DNA of 64,000 nt, taken from contig SVFD01000002.1 in the NCBI GenBank assembly GCA_015057025.1, positions 186,001 to 250,000 of the forward strand, read 5' to 3'. Both the position numbers and the translations under genes were made by a program. A model generated the notes under the pieces. It saw only the letters and a list, made by a program, of their open reading frames with translations, was not told the DNA's origin and searched no databases. Below, in pieces: positions 25,193 to 34,978 of this stretch (positions are counted from its first letter, which is position 1; every line of letters starts with the position of its first letter). This stretch comes from Lachnospiraceae bacterium. Its GTDB lineage: Bacteria > Bacillota > Clostridia > Lachnospirales > Lachnospiraceae.

Positions 25193-26440
25193 TTATTTGT
25201 CAGTACGAATACTGTGAATAAACAAACCGCTTCTCAATTTCGGTTCAAACCATGTGGATTTCGGAGGCATTAAAAGACCTGCATCTGCTACATCAAACAA
25301 TTCATTGATTGATGTAGGATACATGGCAAATGCCACCTTACAATCCTCTGAAACGCGACGCTCTAACTCTTTTAATCCTCTGATACCGCCTACAAAATCA
25401 ATTCTTTTATCTGTTTTGGGATCATCTATGCCTAAAATAGGACCCAATACGTTATTTTGCAAAATAGACACATCCAAACCGTCAATAGGATCATTACTTG
25501 TAAATTCTTTTTTTACAGTCAGACGATACCATTCACCAAACAAATACATACTGATTTCGCCTTTGCGGTTAGGATACTGTGCCTGATTACCAATGTTTGC
25601 CACATCATAGATTTCTTCTAATTTAGAAATAAACTCTTCCTCAGTATTACCATTTAAATCTTTTACAACACGATTATAATCCATAATCATCAACTGGTCG
25701 TCCGGAAATAATACAGACAAGAAGTAATTAAATTCCTCGCTTCCGTCGTATCCGGGATTTTCATCTCTCATCTTAAGACCAACCTTCACCGCAGAGGCAC
25801 ATCGATGGTGTCCGTCTGCAATATAGATTTCATTCATGCCTGCAAAAGCTTCTTCAATCTTAGCAAGGCTATCAGCCTCATTAATAACCCACACCTTATG
25901 TGCAATGCCGTCATCTGCGACAAAATCATATAAAGGTGCTTCTGTACGCTTGTCAGCAACCACTTTATTGATAACATCATTTGAACGGTATGCAAGGAAA
26001 ATGGGACCCGTCTGCGCTTCACAGGTTGAGACATGACGGATACGGTCTACTTCCTTATCTGCTCTGGTATTTTCATGTTTTTTAATAATATTATTCTGAT
26101 AATCATCAATACTTGCACAGGCTACGATACCCACCTGCGAACGGCCATTCATGACAAGTTCATAAACATAATAACATTTTTCATTTTCCTGAATATATTC
26201 ACCTTTATCAACGCGATTCCAAAGCATTTCTTTTGCTTTATCATAGACACAATCTGCGTAAGTATCCACATCATCGGAAAACTGTGTTTCTGCTCTGTCA
26301 ATTGCAAGAAAAGACAAGGGATTCTTTTCCACAACTACTTTAGCTTCTGCCCTATTATATACATCATAGGGAAGAGCTGCCATCTGCTCTTCTAATCCTT
26401 TCTTCGGTCTGATTGCCTGAAACGGTTTTAAAACTGCCAT
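25193..26440 (-). CDS. DUF1015 family protein
   Basis: 415 residues, soluble. Conserved DUF1015 features: MAVLKPFQAIRP at the start, AALPYDVYN, NPLSFLAIDRAE, and the most conserved IADGHHRCASA (about residue 207). The C-terminus ends with AMYPTSINELFDVADAG and a FEPKLRSGLF segment. The function is uncharacterised; in many Clostridia it lies beside serC-serA, and here it is separated from them only by two membrane-protein genes. ATG 26440 follows AGGAGG. Confidence 0.9.
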   Translation of the reverse strand: MAVLKPFQAIRPKKGLEEQMAALPYDVYNRAEAKVVVEKNPLSFLAIDRAETQFSDDVDTYADCVYDKAKEMLWNRVDKGEYIQENEKCYYVYELVMNGRSQVGIVACASIDDYQNNIIKKHENTRADKEVDRIRHVSTCEAQTGPIFLAYRSNDVINKVVADKRTEAPLYDFVADDGIAHKVWVINEADSLAKIEEAFAGMNEIYIADGHHRCASAVKVGLKMRDENPGYDGSEEFNYFLSVLFPDDQLMIMDYNRVVKDLNGNTEEEFISKLEEIYDVANIGNQAQYPNRKGEISMYLFGEWYRLTVKKEFTSNDPIDGLDVSILQNNVLGPILGIDDPKTDKRIDFVGGIRGLKELERRVSEDCKVAFAMYPTSINELFDVADAGLLMPPKSTWFEPKLRSGLFIHSIRTDK

Positions 26441-26467
26441 TTTTTATCCTCCTGTTGGGTCAATAAT

Positions 26468-27865
26468 TTATTGTATTGCAGCATAAAATGCTTTATTTTC
26501 CTGTTCAATATAATGTTTTCTTTCTTCAGTAAGCCTTGCTTTTAACGCATTGTAGTCCACTGCATGCATGTTTGCGGTAATATCCTTAAAAATCACTTCA
26601 TATTCCCTGCTTACCGCAAAAGAAAGCTCGCGCTCCGGTTTTTTAAATAATTTAATAATATTTTCATCCGGTCCGTTTAAATCAAATAATTCAAGATATC
26701 GCCAATTATCCTTGTAATACCATTTTTTTTCTTCCTTAGCCAAAGAAAAGCTCTCTACTTTTTTTGAAAAGACTCTCTTACGATAAAAATACAAGTTATC
26801 TTCCGTAATTTCCAACCACCATTTTTCGTGACTCGCAACCTCTATGCCTTTTATATTAAATTTATCAATGGAAAATACCGGAACTATAATACCATCCGAA
26901 TTTTTACATCTTTTACGAATCTCCGTAGGAACATCTTTGTACAAAAGCTTATGACTCCCCTTAAAACGGTAGTAAGGCAATAACAATGTTTCAACATAAA
27001 TTACTCTAAAATATTCAACACTGCTACTGGTCTGCGCTAATAAAATACATCCCACCACCACTGCAGCACAGTTAAATGCAAATCCAACCTTCGGAAATAA
27101 AAGATTAAATACCGCAACTGCTATGGTAATACTGCTCCGTAATGTTTCAAAAAGCATGGATGTAAAAGGAAAGAATGATATAGAAAGCTGCATAATCTGC
27201 AAGCCCAATACCAAAGTTTTGGTAATATAGAAAAACAAAATTCCGGCAAACGAAGTAATAATCCCGATTGCAAATACAAATCCTCCGATAATCATTTCTA
27301 ACGGTATCCCTTTAAATATACCCCCCAGTGTAGTTTTATGTTTTTCGAAAACATACATTACTTTTATAACATTTTGGCATGCAATATGTACCATAAGCGC
27401 ATAACCAAAGATACGCTCAAATTCACCATAAGTTAACATAGCAAAAGAACGAGTACATTCAAAACATTGCATAAGTTTACCTATTCCATATACAATTACG
27501 GCAATGAAAAGAATGTGCGGCACGGAAAACATTGTTGCCTCGATATCGAAAGGCAAACCAATCATGGCATTAATTAAGCCTGCAAAACCATGTACAATCA
27601 CAGCAAGAAACGGTTCGATTCCAATTGCAATCACTTGTGAATACGATTGAATAATTGTATCAAACACTTCTTCCCCAAACAATAAAACTGCTTCAGCGGA
27701 AATATCTTCCGACACATTGGATATCTGAGAAATATCCGTATTTTCGTAATTAGCAAGAGCATAAATAATAATTCCGGCACACAAACATAAGCATGCCAAT
27801 AAACTCAGCATGCACAACGGATGTGCGATTCCGTATTTTGTTTTCAGTCGCCTGAAAAATTTCAT
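26468..27865 (-). CDS. Polytopic membrane protein of unknown function (paralogue B)
   Basis: 465 residues. About six to seven hydrophobic segments occupy residues 15-300. A cytoplasmic, aromatic- and lysine-rich domain (about 300-465) follows, with HEKWWLEITEDNLYFYRKR, RELSFAVSREYEVIFKDI and a charged end. It is a clear, diverged paralogue of the upstream gene: SLSFFPFTSMLFETLRS here corresponds to TLSFIPGSAFFFETLKS there, and the WW-x-x-x-x-x-N-x-x-Y-F segment is shared. I recognise no named family. ATG 27865 abuts the stop of paralogue A, with AGGAG upstream. Confidence 0.7.
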   Translation of the reverse strand: MKFFRRLKTKYGIAHPLCMLSLLACLCLCAGIIIYALANYENTDISQISNVSEDISAEAVLLFGEEVFDTIIQSYSQVIAIGIEPFLAVIVHGFAGLINAMIGLPFDIEATMFSVPHILFIAVIVYGIGKLMQCFECTRSFAMLTYGEFERIFGYALMVHIACQNVIKVMYVFEKHKTTLGGIFKGIPLEMIIGGFVFAIGIITSFAGILFFYITKTLVLGLQIMQLSISFFPFTSMLFETLRSSITIAVAVFNLLFPKVGFAFNCAAVVVGCILLAQTSSSVEYFRVIYVETLLLPYYRFKGSHKLLYKDVPTEIRKRCKNSDGIIVPVFSIDKFNIKGIEVASHEKWWLEITEDNLYFYRKRVFSKKVESFSLAKEEKKWYYKDNWRYLELFDLNGPDENIIKLFKKPERELSFAVSREYEVIFKDITANMHAVDYNALKARLTEERKHYIEQENKAFYAAIQ

Positions 27866-29338
27866 TTAATACTCCTGTTTATTATCTTTTTTCTCTTCTA
27901 TTTTCATTTTCCATGAGTCAATTTTATTTAACAAAGCTTCCTTACGTTGCATTCTTTTTTCTTCACGTTGCTGTCTTTTGGTAAGCTTTTGTGCTTGTGC
28001 AATAAGACTGTAATCCTGATATCTTGTTATTTCCAAAATATCATTGAAACGATAAAAATATTCCAAGCTAAACACAAAAGAAAATTCTTTTTTCGGAAAC
28101 TTCTTTGAAAGATTTTTTTCATCAGGTAAAAATGAAAATACTTCATAGTACCAAAGACCTTTACGAATATATACCGGTTGCTGATATGTATCCTTCCAAC
28201 TAAGCTTACGTACACGCTTCTTGCCCATACGTTTTTTCATAAAATACACTGAATTATCATCTGCAATCATCCACCAACGGTCATATTTGCGTAACTTTTC
28301 TTCTCCAACATATCGTAAAGGATATACCGGTATGGCAAGTTTACAATTAATCTGCTCTGATTCGTTATACTTTCTGATTTTCTTCGGAAGTTTCTTCGAT
28401 ACCAAAGAAATATGCGGATCAAATCCTTTTATACGTTTAAAAATAGGTCTGATATAAACATTATGAAAATATCTGGTTGCATTGTAACAGGTTTTAAACA
28501 GAAAACAACCAATAATAAAAATGATAATGTTTAAAGCAATCCCAAGAGGCGGACAAATTACATTTACAACCACAAGAAAGATTGCAAACAAACTCTTTAA
28601 TGTTTCAAAAAAGAATGCAGACCCCGGAATAAAGGATAAAGTCATCTGAATAACATCCAAGCCTGACATAACCGTTTTTATAATAAAATATACCGCAACC
28701 GATAAAACAGCTAAAAATACTGACCAAATGATAGAAATAACCGTAATCCAAGCCGCAGCCCGAGGTTCAGCTACGCTTTCCGGCGAAGCCGCAGAAAGAA
28801 CAGCATCCATAACACCTGTCGAAATGCCGGTTACGTTCAAAACGCCAAGCACCAAAATAAAAACCAAACCAAGATACTTTTCTAATTCACCCAAGGTCAC
28901 CATGCCGAAAACCTGAGTTGTTTCATTGGATTTCATCAGTTTGCTTGCTGCCCAAAAAATCGCAATCACAAGCAAAACAATTGGATTTCCTGCCGGTGTA
29001 GACATCATATCCAAAGGATAGCCGCACCAACGGTTCACAGTTTCAATAATACCAAGAAATAACAGTGCGGTAAAAGGCTCGCAGGAAATTGCCACCACAC
29101 TGGCATAGCCGCCTGCAATAGACGAAATGGAATTTCCAAGAATTTGTTCTGTAAGCGTGGACAAAGTCTCTGCTTCGGTAAGCGTTGTTACTTCTGCATC
29201 CGTTGTCGCCATAGCAACCCCCGGCATATAGTCACTTAAAAACGGACCGCAAAACACTGATAAGAAAACACAAAGACATACATATAGCAAAATAATTGCT
29301 TTATGCTTCTTATACTCCTCAAATAAAATTTTAAACAA
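27866..29338 (-). CDS. Polytopic membrane protein of unknown function (paralogue A)
   Basis: 490 residues. An N-terminal helix (13-35) is followed by an extracytoplasmic segment rich in Thr/Glu/Ala (VTTLTEAETLSTLTEQ), several further helices to about residue 300, and a basic cytoplasmic C-terminus (LRKYDRWWMIADDNSVYFMKKR; KRQQREEKRMQRKE). The start is TTG at 29338, preceded by GAGG and GGAG, with no better in-frame ATG nearby. Its paralogue follows directly. The two genes stand between serA and DUF1015. No enzymatic motif is seen; a transport or envelope role is possible. Confidence 0.7.
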   Translation of the reverse strand: MFKILFEEYKKHKAIILLYVCLCVFLSVFCGPFLSDYMPGVAMATTDAEVTTLTEAETLSTLTEQILGNSISSIAGGYASVVAISCEPFTALLFLGIIETVNRWCGYPLDMMSTPAGNPIVLLVIAIFWAASKLMKSNETTQVFGMVTLGELEKYLGLVFILVLGVLNVTGISTGVMDAVLSAASPESVAEPRAAAWITVISIIWSVFLAVLSVAVYFIIKTVMSGLDVIQMTLSFIPGSAFFFETLKSLFAIFLVVVNVICPPLGIALNIIIFIIGCFLFKTCYNATRYFHNVYIRPIFKRIKGFDPHISLVSKKLPKKIRKYNESEQINCKLAIPVYPLRYVGEEKLRKYDRWWMIADDNSVYFMKKRMGKKRVRKLSWKDTYQQPVYIRKGLWYYEVFSFLPDEKNLSKKFPKKEFSFVFSLEYFYRFNDILEITRYQDYSLIAQAQKLTKRQQREEKRMQRKEALLNKIDSWKMKIEEKKDNKQEY

Positions 29339-29422
29339 TTTTCCTCACTCCTCATACACCAAAACACAATTTTGGGTGCACAATACAATCAATTTGGACA
29401 ACAAAAGTCCATTTAATATTAT

Positions 29423-29453
29423 AAGCCCCTTGATAAAGATTATCAAGGGGCTT
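29423..29453 (-). terminator. Strong hairpin downstream of serA
   Basis: A 14-bp perfect stem AAGCCCCTTGATAA/TTATCAAGGGGCTT (29423-29436 with 29440-29453) with an AGA loop. It is placed after the serA stop in the minus direction. The clear T-run (TTTTTC) is on the plus-strand side; on the minus strand the stem is followed by ATAATATT, so termination of the serCA transcript may be incomplete. Confidence 0.6.
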
Positions 29454-29501
29454 TTTCTTAAGCTCATATATAAAATATATTCTTCCAACGGTGTCAGTTA
29501 A

Positions 29502-30665
29502 TTATTTAACCTTTCTCACACGGAACACACCGTCAATTTCAGAAAGTTTCTTAATAATTTCTTCTGTTGCAGGGCTTTCAATATCCATCATGGTATATGC
29601 ATATTCGCCTCTGGACTTATTAGTCATTTCCACGATATTGATACCTTCATCGCCAAAGCAAGCTGTAAACTTAGTAATCATATTTGCAATATTCTTATGG
29701 AAAATTGCCACACGGCCTGCCTTAGTACAGATACCCATATCACATGCAGGATAGTTAACACTGTTTACAATGTTACCGTTTTCAAGGTATTCAATCATCT
29801 GCTTAACAGCCATCTTTGCACAGTTGTCTTCTGACTCTTCTGTGGATGCACCAAGATGAGGAATTACAATACATCCTTCCTGTCCGGCTGTTGTGGGATT
29901 GGGGAAGTCAGATACATACTTACGCACTTTACCGCTCTTTAATGCATCTAACATATCATTTTCATTTACAAGAATATCTCTTGCAAAGTTAAGAATAATA
30001 ACACCATCCTTCATCATTCCGATGGTTTCTGCATTAATCATACCCTTGGTAGAATCCAAAGCAGGTACGTGAATTGTAATATAATCACATTCCTGATATA
30101 TTTCTTCAACTGCAAATACATGCTTAACGCCACGGCTTAAGTTCCATGCTGCATTTACGGAAACATAAGGGTCATAGCCGTAAACTTCCATACCAAGTGT
30201 CTGCGCTGCATTTGCAACCTTAACACCGATTGCACCAAGACCGATTACACCAATCTTTTTGCCTTCAATTTCAGTACCTGCAAAAAGTTTCTTTTCTTTT
30301 TCAGCAGACTTGGCAATATTTTCATCAGAAGTATTCGCTTTTACCCATTCAATACCGCCAACAACATCTCTGGAAGCAAGCAACATACCACAAAGAACCA
30401 ATTCCTTAACACCGTTTGCATTAGCACCGGGTGTGTTGAATACAACGATACCCTTTTCTGCACACTTATCCAAAGGAATATTGTTTACACCTGCACCTGC
30501 TCTTGCTACTGCAAGCAAGTTATCCGAAAAATCCATTTCATGCATAGATGCACTTCTTACAAGCACACCTTCTGCTTCAGCGATTTCGTATGTCTTTTCA
30601 TAATTGGAATCAAAATAATCCAAGCCTACCTGGGCAATGGGATTTAAGCAATGATATTTAAACAT
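29502..30665 (-). CDS. serA: D-3-phosphoglycerate dehydrogenase
   Basis: 387 residues. Catalyses the first step of serine synthesis, NAD-dependent oxidation of 3-phosphoglycerate. Rossmann motif GVIGLGAIGVKVANAA (about 140-155), GVNNIPLDKCAEKGIVVFNTPG, and the catalytic His region IVIPHLGASTEESE. A C-terminal ACT-type domain (about 315-387, FGDEGINIVEMTNKSRG) suggests serine feedback. The start overlaps the serC stop (TAATG), so the two are translationally coupled. Confidence 0.95.
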   Translation of the reverse strand: MFKYHCLNPIAQVGLDYFDSNYEKTYEIAEAEGVLVRSASMHEMDFSDNLLAVARAGAGVNNIPLDKCAEKGIVVFNTPGANANGVKELVLCGMLLASRDVVGGIEWVKANTSDENIAKSAEKEKKLFAGTEIEGKKIGVIGLGAIGVKVANAAQTLGMEVYGYDPYVSVNAAWNLSRGVKHVFAVEEIYQECDYITIHVPALDSTKGMINAETIGMMKDGVIILNFARDILVNENDMLDALKSGKVRKYVSDFPNPTTAGQEGCIVIPHLGASTEESEDNCAKMAVKQMIEYLENGNIVNSVNYPACDMGICTKAGRVAIFHKNIANMITKFTACFGDEGINIVEMTNKSRGEYAYTMMDIESPATEEIIKKLSEIDGVFRVRKVK

Positions 30666-31747
30666 TACGCATTCTCCTCTTCAAACTTCTTCATAAATTC
30701 AACTAATTTCTCAACACCTTCAATAGGCATAGCATTATAAATACTTGCACGCATACCGCCTACGCTTCTGTGACCTTTTAAGTTAGTAAAGCCTGCTTCT
30801 GTAGCTTCTTTTACAAACTTAGCATCTAAATCCGCATCGCCGGTTACGAAAGGTACATTCATAAGCGAACGGTCTTCCTTACGTACAGTTCCCTTGAACA
30901 TCTTACTTTCATCAAGGTAATCGTAAAGAATCTTAGCCTTCTTCTCATTGTATTCTTTCATAGCTTCAAGACCGCCCTGCTTTTTGAGCCACTTGAAAAC
31001 CTTACCGCACATATAAATGCCGTATGCAGGCGGTGTATTGTAAAGTGATTCTGCATCAGCATGAATCTTATACTGTAACATGGTAGGTGTTCCTTCAAGA
31101 ACATCTTCGGTAATCAAATCTTCACGAATAATTACGATAACAACACCTGCGGGTCCGATATTCTTCTGTGCACCACCGTAGATAATACCATATTTAGATA
31201 CATCCATCGGCTCTGATAAGAAACAGCTTGATACGTCAGAAACAAGTGTCTTGCCTTTTGTATTAGGTAAAGTTTTGAACTTTGTACCGTAAATTGTGTT
31301 GTTTTCGCAAATATAAACATAGTCAGCATCTTCAGAAATAGGAAGATCTGAGCAGTCAGGTATGTATGAGAAGTTATCATCTTCAGAAGTAGCAATCTTA
31401 TTTGCTGTACCAAACTTCTGAGCTTCTTTATGTGCTTTCTTAGCCCACATACCGGTTACAATGTAATCGGCAACCTTGTTTTTCATAAGGTTCATGGGAA
31501 TCATAGCAAACTGAAGATGTGCTCCGCCCTGCAAAAATAAAACCTTGTAATTATCAGGAATATTCATCAAATCCCTTAAGTCAGCTTCTGCTTCCTTAAT
31601 AATTGTATCATAAGCTTTGGAACGATGACTCATTTCCATAACCGACATACCGGTTCCTTTGTAATCAAGCATCTCCTCTGCCGCTTCTTTTAATACTTCT
31701 TCCGGTAACACAGCCGGACCTGCCGAGAAATTATATACTCTAGCCAT
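30665..31747 (-). CDS. serC: Phosphoserine aminotransferase
   Basis: 360 residues, the standard length. A PLP enzyme that converts 3-phosphohydroxypyruvate to phosphoserine. Start MARVYNFSAGPAVLPEEVL, the PLP-lysine segment GGAQKNIGPAGV (about residue 196), and TPPAYGIYM in the middle are all typical. ATG 31747 follows AAGGAGG. First gene of the serCA operon, under a near-consensus promoter; phosphoserine phosphatase is not in the window. Confidence 0.96.
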   Translation of the reverse strand: MARVYNFSAGPAVLPEEVLKEAAEEMLDYKGTGMSVMEMSHRSKAYDTIIKEAEADLRDLMNIPDNYKVLFLQGGAHLQFAMIPMNLMKNKVADYIVTGMWAKKAHKEAQKFGTANKIATSEDDNFSYIPDCSDLPISEDADYVYICENNTIYGTKFKTLPNTKGKTLVSDVSSCFLSEPMDVSKYGIIYGGAQKNIGPAGVVIVIIREDLITEDVLEGTPTMLQYKIHADAESLYNTPPAYGIYMCGKVFKWLKKQGGLEAMKEYNEKKAKILYDYLDESKMFKGTVRKEDRSLMNVPFVTGDADLDAKFVKEATEAGFTNLKGHRSVGGMRASIYNAMPIEGVEKLVEFMKKFEEENA

Positions 31748-31786
31748 TTTCTTTCCTCCTTAAGGTTGGTAATCACCATAAAATTC

Positions 31787-31815
31787 ATTTTACAATTATG
31801 CACAATATTCGTCAA
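31787..31815 (-). promoter_or_regulatory. Sigma-A promoter of serC-serA
   Basis: On the minus strand TTGACG (31810-31815), a 17-base spacer and TAAAAT (31787-31792), about 40 bases upstream of the serC start codon. No T-box or serine-responsive element is visible in the short leader. Confidence 0.75.
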
Positions 31816-31858
31816 CTATAAAAATCATAAAATGACAAAAAAATAACAAGCTAATATT

Positions 31859-33268
31859 TTAATAAAACAAAATTACAGGCGTATCAATTTCTAACATGCC
31901 ATATAGTTCTCCGGCTTTATCCTTTGGCATATTAATACAACCATGAGAACCGTCAGTCATATAAATATCATCGCCAAATTCTTTACGCCATGTAGCATCA
32001 TGCAAACCGATATTGCCATAAACAGGCATCCAATAATATACAAAAGTCGCATAAGTCGCGCCTCTGAGAATACGATTTTTTGCTTTGCCGTAAACAGAAC
32101 AAACCACTGCCGGTGTATCCCAGCCTCTGCGCATATTACCTGTTACAACCGCGGTTTCAAGTACTATTTCACCATCCACATAGTAATATAACATTTGCTC
32201 CGTCATATCTACTTCAATATAAGTATCTCCTATATCATCCTCATTTTGGCTGATTGCTTTCTGTGCATATACCGGCTCTCTTACTATTCCATCACGATTT
32301 TCACAAAAATCTTCTATCAACAAAGCACATTCATCTTCTTCGTCAATATCATTACCATATACACTTTTTTCAATGGTAATCAAATCGCCTCTGGTAGACA
32401 TGAACTCTCTTTCTTTACCATAGGTATCATATTTTTCACCCAAAGCAATCACGTATTCCATCACTTTAGCTTCATTAAGTACAAATTTTCCTTCTTCATC
32501 ACGAACAAATTCACCGGTTTCTTCATCAACTGTAATCCATTGTGCCACAACCGATGCATCAACGTATTCTTTTCTGTTACCTAAAACATATGTAAGATTA
32601 AAATCCTGAAAATCGGAAATTTCATCCCACAAGCTATACACAGCTTTGGTTTTGGCATTTTGTTCCATGCTCAAATAGCAACCTTCTATATCTGCTATAT
32701 TCACTTCATCCTGCATTTCATACAATGAATCAGCCACCGCAATACATACCTGTTCCGGTACTATCTGATTAATCGTATGATCCATCAAACAATATCCTTC
32801 ATCGGTTAAAACGATTTCGGCAATATTATTTTCACTGTATACTTCCGTATTCATAAAATCAGCTTCCATTAACAATGCATTTAGCTTTTCTTCCGAAAAT
32901 ACAACATCAGGCATAATTTCAAAATTCTGTGTTTTAAAATAATATTGAATCCAATTTAACCATATCTGTTCTTCCTTAATTTTGTCTAAGGCTGTTGTAT
33001 AGTCCATTTTATAATCAATATCTGCAACATTCACTTCAAAACAATTATTATTCCTATCAATCACCGTAATTTTGTCGTATGTAACTAGAGAAAGCAATTC
33101 TTCATTAACTTCCTCAACACTTTTGCCGGTACAATACACTCCATTAATCCACGTTCCATAGCAAAAACGCTCCGAATAATACCATGCCAGGCCAAAATAT
33201 ATTCCGCTAATTGTAAGAATAACTATCAAAGCAGTTATGCCTATCAGCAAACTCTTTTTTTGTTTCAT
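31859..33268 (-). CDS. L,D-transpeptidase (YkuD domain), membrane-anchored
   Basis: 469 residues. A single N-terminal anchor (about 8-30) is followed by a long extracytoplasmic part with a VanW-type peptidoglycan-binding region (about 40-330). The C-terminal YkuD domain (about 348-469) has GLHDATW and the catalytic SHGCINMP (nucleophile Cys about 447). It would form 3-3 cross-links or attach proteins to peptidoglycan. ATG 33268 is preceded by GGAG with a 10-base gap. It lies just after the yajC terminator, so it is probably transcribed separately. Confidence 0.93.
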   Translation of the reverse strand: MKQKKSLLIGITALIVILTISGIYFGLAWYYSERFCYGTWINGVYCTGKSVEEVNEELLSLVTYDKITVIDRNNNCFEVNVADIDYKMDYTTALDKIKEEQIWLNWIQYYFKTQNFEIMPDVVFSEEKLNALLMEADFMNTEVYSENNIAEIVLTDEGYCLMDHTINQIVPEQVCIAVADSLYEMQDEVNIADIEGCYLSMEQNAKTKAVYSLWDEISDFQDFNLTYVLGNRKEYVDASVVAQWITVDEETGEFVRDEEGKFVLNEAKVMEYVIALGEKYDTYGKEREFMSTRGDLITIEKSVYGNDIDEEDECALLIEDFCENRDGIVREPVYAQKAISQNEDDIGDTYIEVDMTEQMLYYYVDGEIVLETAVVTGNMRRGWDTPAVVCSVYGKAKNRILRGATYATFVYYWMPVYGNIGLHDATWRKEFGDDIYMTDGSHGCINMPKDKAGELYGMLEIDTPVILFY

Positions 33269-33285
33269 CTCTTTTGTACTCCGTT

Positions 33286-33317
33286 CAAAAAAACAATAAG
33301 GGCGTTAAAAAACGCCC
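33286..33317 (-). terminator. Intrinsic terminator after yajC
   Basis: Stem GGGCGTT/AACGCCC (33300-33306 with 33311-33317) with a four-base loop; on the minus strand it is followed by TTATTG and seven T. It is positioned 10 bases after the yajC stop. Confidence 0.88.
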
Positions 33318-33326
33318 CTAAATATA

Positions 33327-33677
33327 TTATACATCAGCATTTGCCTTTTCAATCTGTGCGATTGCAGCTTTTTTCATCGGAATTCTGCAATTCTTATTGT
33401 TACCAAATTCAACGATAACATCTTCTTCTGTAATGTCAATCAACACACCATAAAAACCACTTGTTGTTACAACAATATCACCGATTTCCATAGATGAAAG
33501 CATGGCATTCATCTTCTTTTGTTCTTTCTTTTGAGGTCTGTAAAGCATAAAATAAAAGAAAGCAACGATAATTACAATATAAACTACTGTTACCCAAATA
33601 CTTCCTCCAAACATCCCGCCTGTCTGGGTTGCATCTGCGGCAGCAGCCGCGGTTTCACCTGTTAAAAATAAATTCAT
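33327..33677 (-). CDS. yajC: Preprotein translocase subunit YajC
   Basis: 116 residues. An Ala/Gly-rich N-terminus, one membrane helix (about 27-45), then the conserved FYFMLYRPQKKEQKKMNAML and the soluble SH3-like part (EIGDIVVTTSGFYGVLIDI; VIVEFGNNKNCRIPM). It is an accessory membrane protein of the SecDF/SecYEG complex. ATG 33677 follows GGAGG. tgt and yajC are neighbours in many bacteria; here they are about 150 bases apart. Confidence 0.93.
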   Translation of the reverse strand: MNLFLTGETAAAAADATQTGGMFGGSIWVTVVYIVIIVAFFYFMLYRPQKKEQKKMNAMLSSMEIGDIVVTTSGFYGVLIDITEEDVIVEFGNNKNCRIPMKKAAIAQIEKANADV

Positions 33678-33826
33678 TTCTTACCTCCAAACAATTACAA
33701 TATATTTTCGCATCTAAAAGATATCTATATCATATCCATTAATTCGCAATGCAATCTTAACTAGAATACACAATTTTCACTTTGTAAGCAAGCACTTTTT
33801 AAGACTTCATAGGCTTTTCACAAATT

Positions 33827-34960
33827 TTACTCTTCTTTCCGCTCCATGCCCTCTAACTTACGCGCTTTATATGCTTTAAATTCACCTGCATCCAAAGAAT
33901 CCCTGATTTCTTCCATCATCTTATTATAAAAATAAAGATTATGGATAACACACATACGCATACCAAGCATTTCTTTTGCTTTTAAAAGATGTCTGATATA
34001 AGCTCTGGAATATCTCTGACAGGTAGGACACATGCACCCTTCTTCAATAGGTCTGCTGTCTTTTTCATATTTTGCATTAAAAAGATTAATTTTACCATGA
34101 TTTGTATACAAATGAGCGTGTCGTCCGTTCCTGGTAGGATATACACAATCATAGAAATCAACACCTCGTTCCACAGCTTCCAAAATATTGGCCGGTGTTC
34201 CCACACCCATTAAATAAGTAGGCTTATCTTTAGGCAAATAAGGAACTGTGTGGTCTAATACATCATACATTTCTTCATGACTTTCACCCACGGCAAGTCC
34301 ACCCAATGCATAACCATCCAAATCAAATTCACTGATGCGTTTGGCATGTTCAATACGGATATCATTAAAAATAGCCCCCTGATTAATACCAAACAAAAGT
34401 TGATTCTTATTTATGGTATCTTCTCTGCTGTTTAATTCCGCCATCTTTACTTTACAACGCTCCAACCATCTTGTGGTTCTGTCTACAGATGCCTGTACAT
34501 AATTACGGTCTGCACGGCTGGAAGGACATTCATCAAACGCCATTGCAATAGTAGATGCAAGATTCGATTGAATTTGCATGCTTTCTTCCGGCCCCATAAA
34601 AATCTTTTTACCATCTATATGCGACTGAAAATAAACACCTTCTTCTTTTATTTTGCGAAGACCTGATAAAGAAAAAACCTGAAATCCGCCGGAATCTGTA
34701 AGAATCGGCTTATTCCACGACATAAATTTATGAAGGCCGCCCAAATCCCTCACAACTTCATCTCCGGGTCTTACATGCAAATGATAGGTATTTGATAACT
34801 GCACCTGTGTTCCGATTTCTTCCAGATCAGCAGTGGATACAGCTCCCTTAATTGCCGCTACAGTACCAACATTCATAAAAACCGGTGTCTGTATTGTACC
34901 ATGCACCGTTTCCATAACGGCACGTTTGGCATTTCCTTCTGTTTTCAGTACTTTATACAT
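33827..34960 (-). CDS. tgt: tRNA-guanine transglycosylase (queuosine pathway)
   Basis: 377 residues. Exchanges guanine-34 of GUN-anticodon tRNAs for preQ1. Nucleophile and base-binding segments are LTDSGGFQVFSL and ALGGLAVGE; zinc ligands are CMCPTCQ with the later CVIHNLYFY. VPVFMN-like PVFMNVGT marks the N-terminus. Length is as expected. ATG 34960 follows GGCGGAG. The other queuosine genes are not in the window. Confidence 0.97.
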   Translation of the reverse strand: MYKVLKTEGNAKRAVMETVHGTIQTPVFMNVGTVAAIKGAVSTADLEEIGTQVQLSNTYHLHVRPGDEVVRDLGGLHKFMSWNKPILTDSGGFQVFSLSGLRKIKEEGVYFQSHIDGKKIFMGPEESMQIQSNLASTIAMAFDECPSSRADRNYVQASVDRTTRWLERCKVKMAELNSREDTINKNQLLFGINQGAIFNDIRIEHAKRISEFDLDGYALGGLAVGESHEEMYDVLDHTVPYLPKDKPTYLMGVGTPANILEAVERGVDFYDCVYPTRNGRHAHLYTNHGKINLFNAKYEKDSRPIEEGCMCPTCQRYSRAYIRHLLKAKEMLGMRMCVIHNLYFYNKMMEEIRDSLDAGEFKAYKARKLEGMERKEE

Positions 34961-34978
34961 TCAAAATACTCCGCCTTC

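Noticed and set aside
25254-25586. Plus-strand 110-codon frame antisense to DUF1015
   Set aside because: It lies within a strongly supported gene and shows no ribosome site or protein signature.
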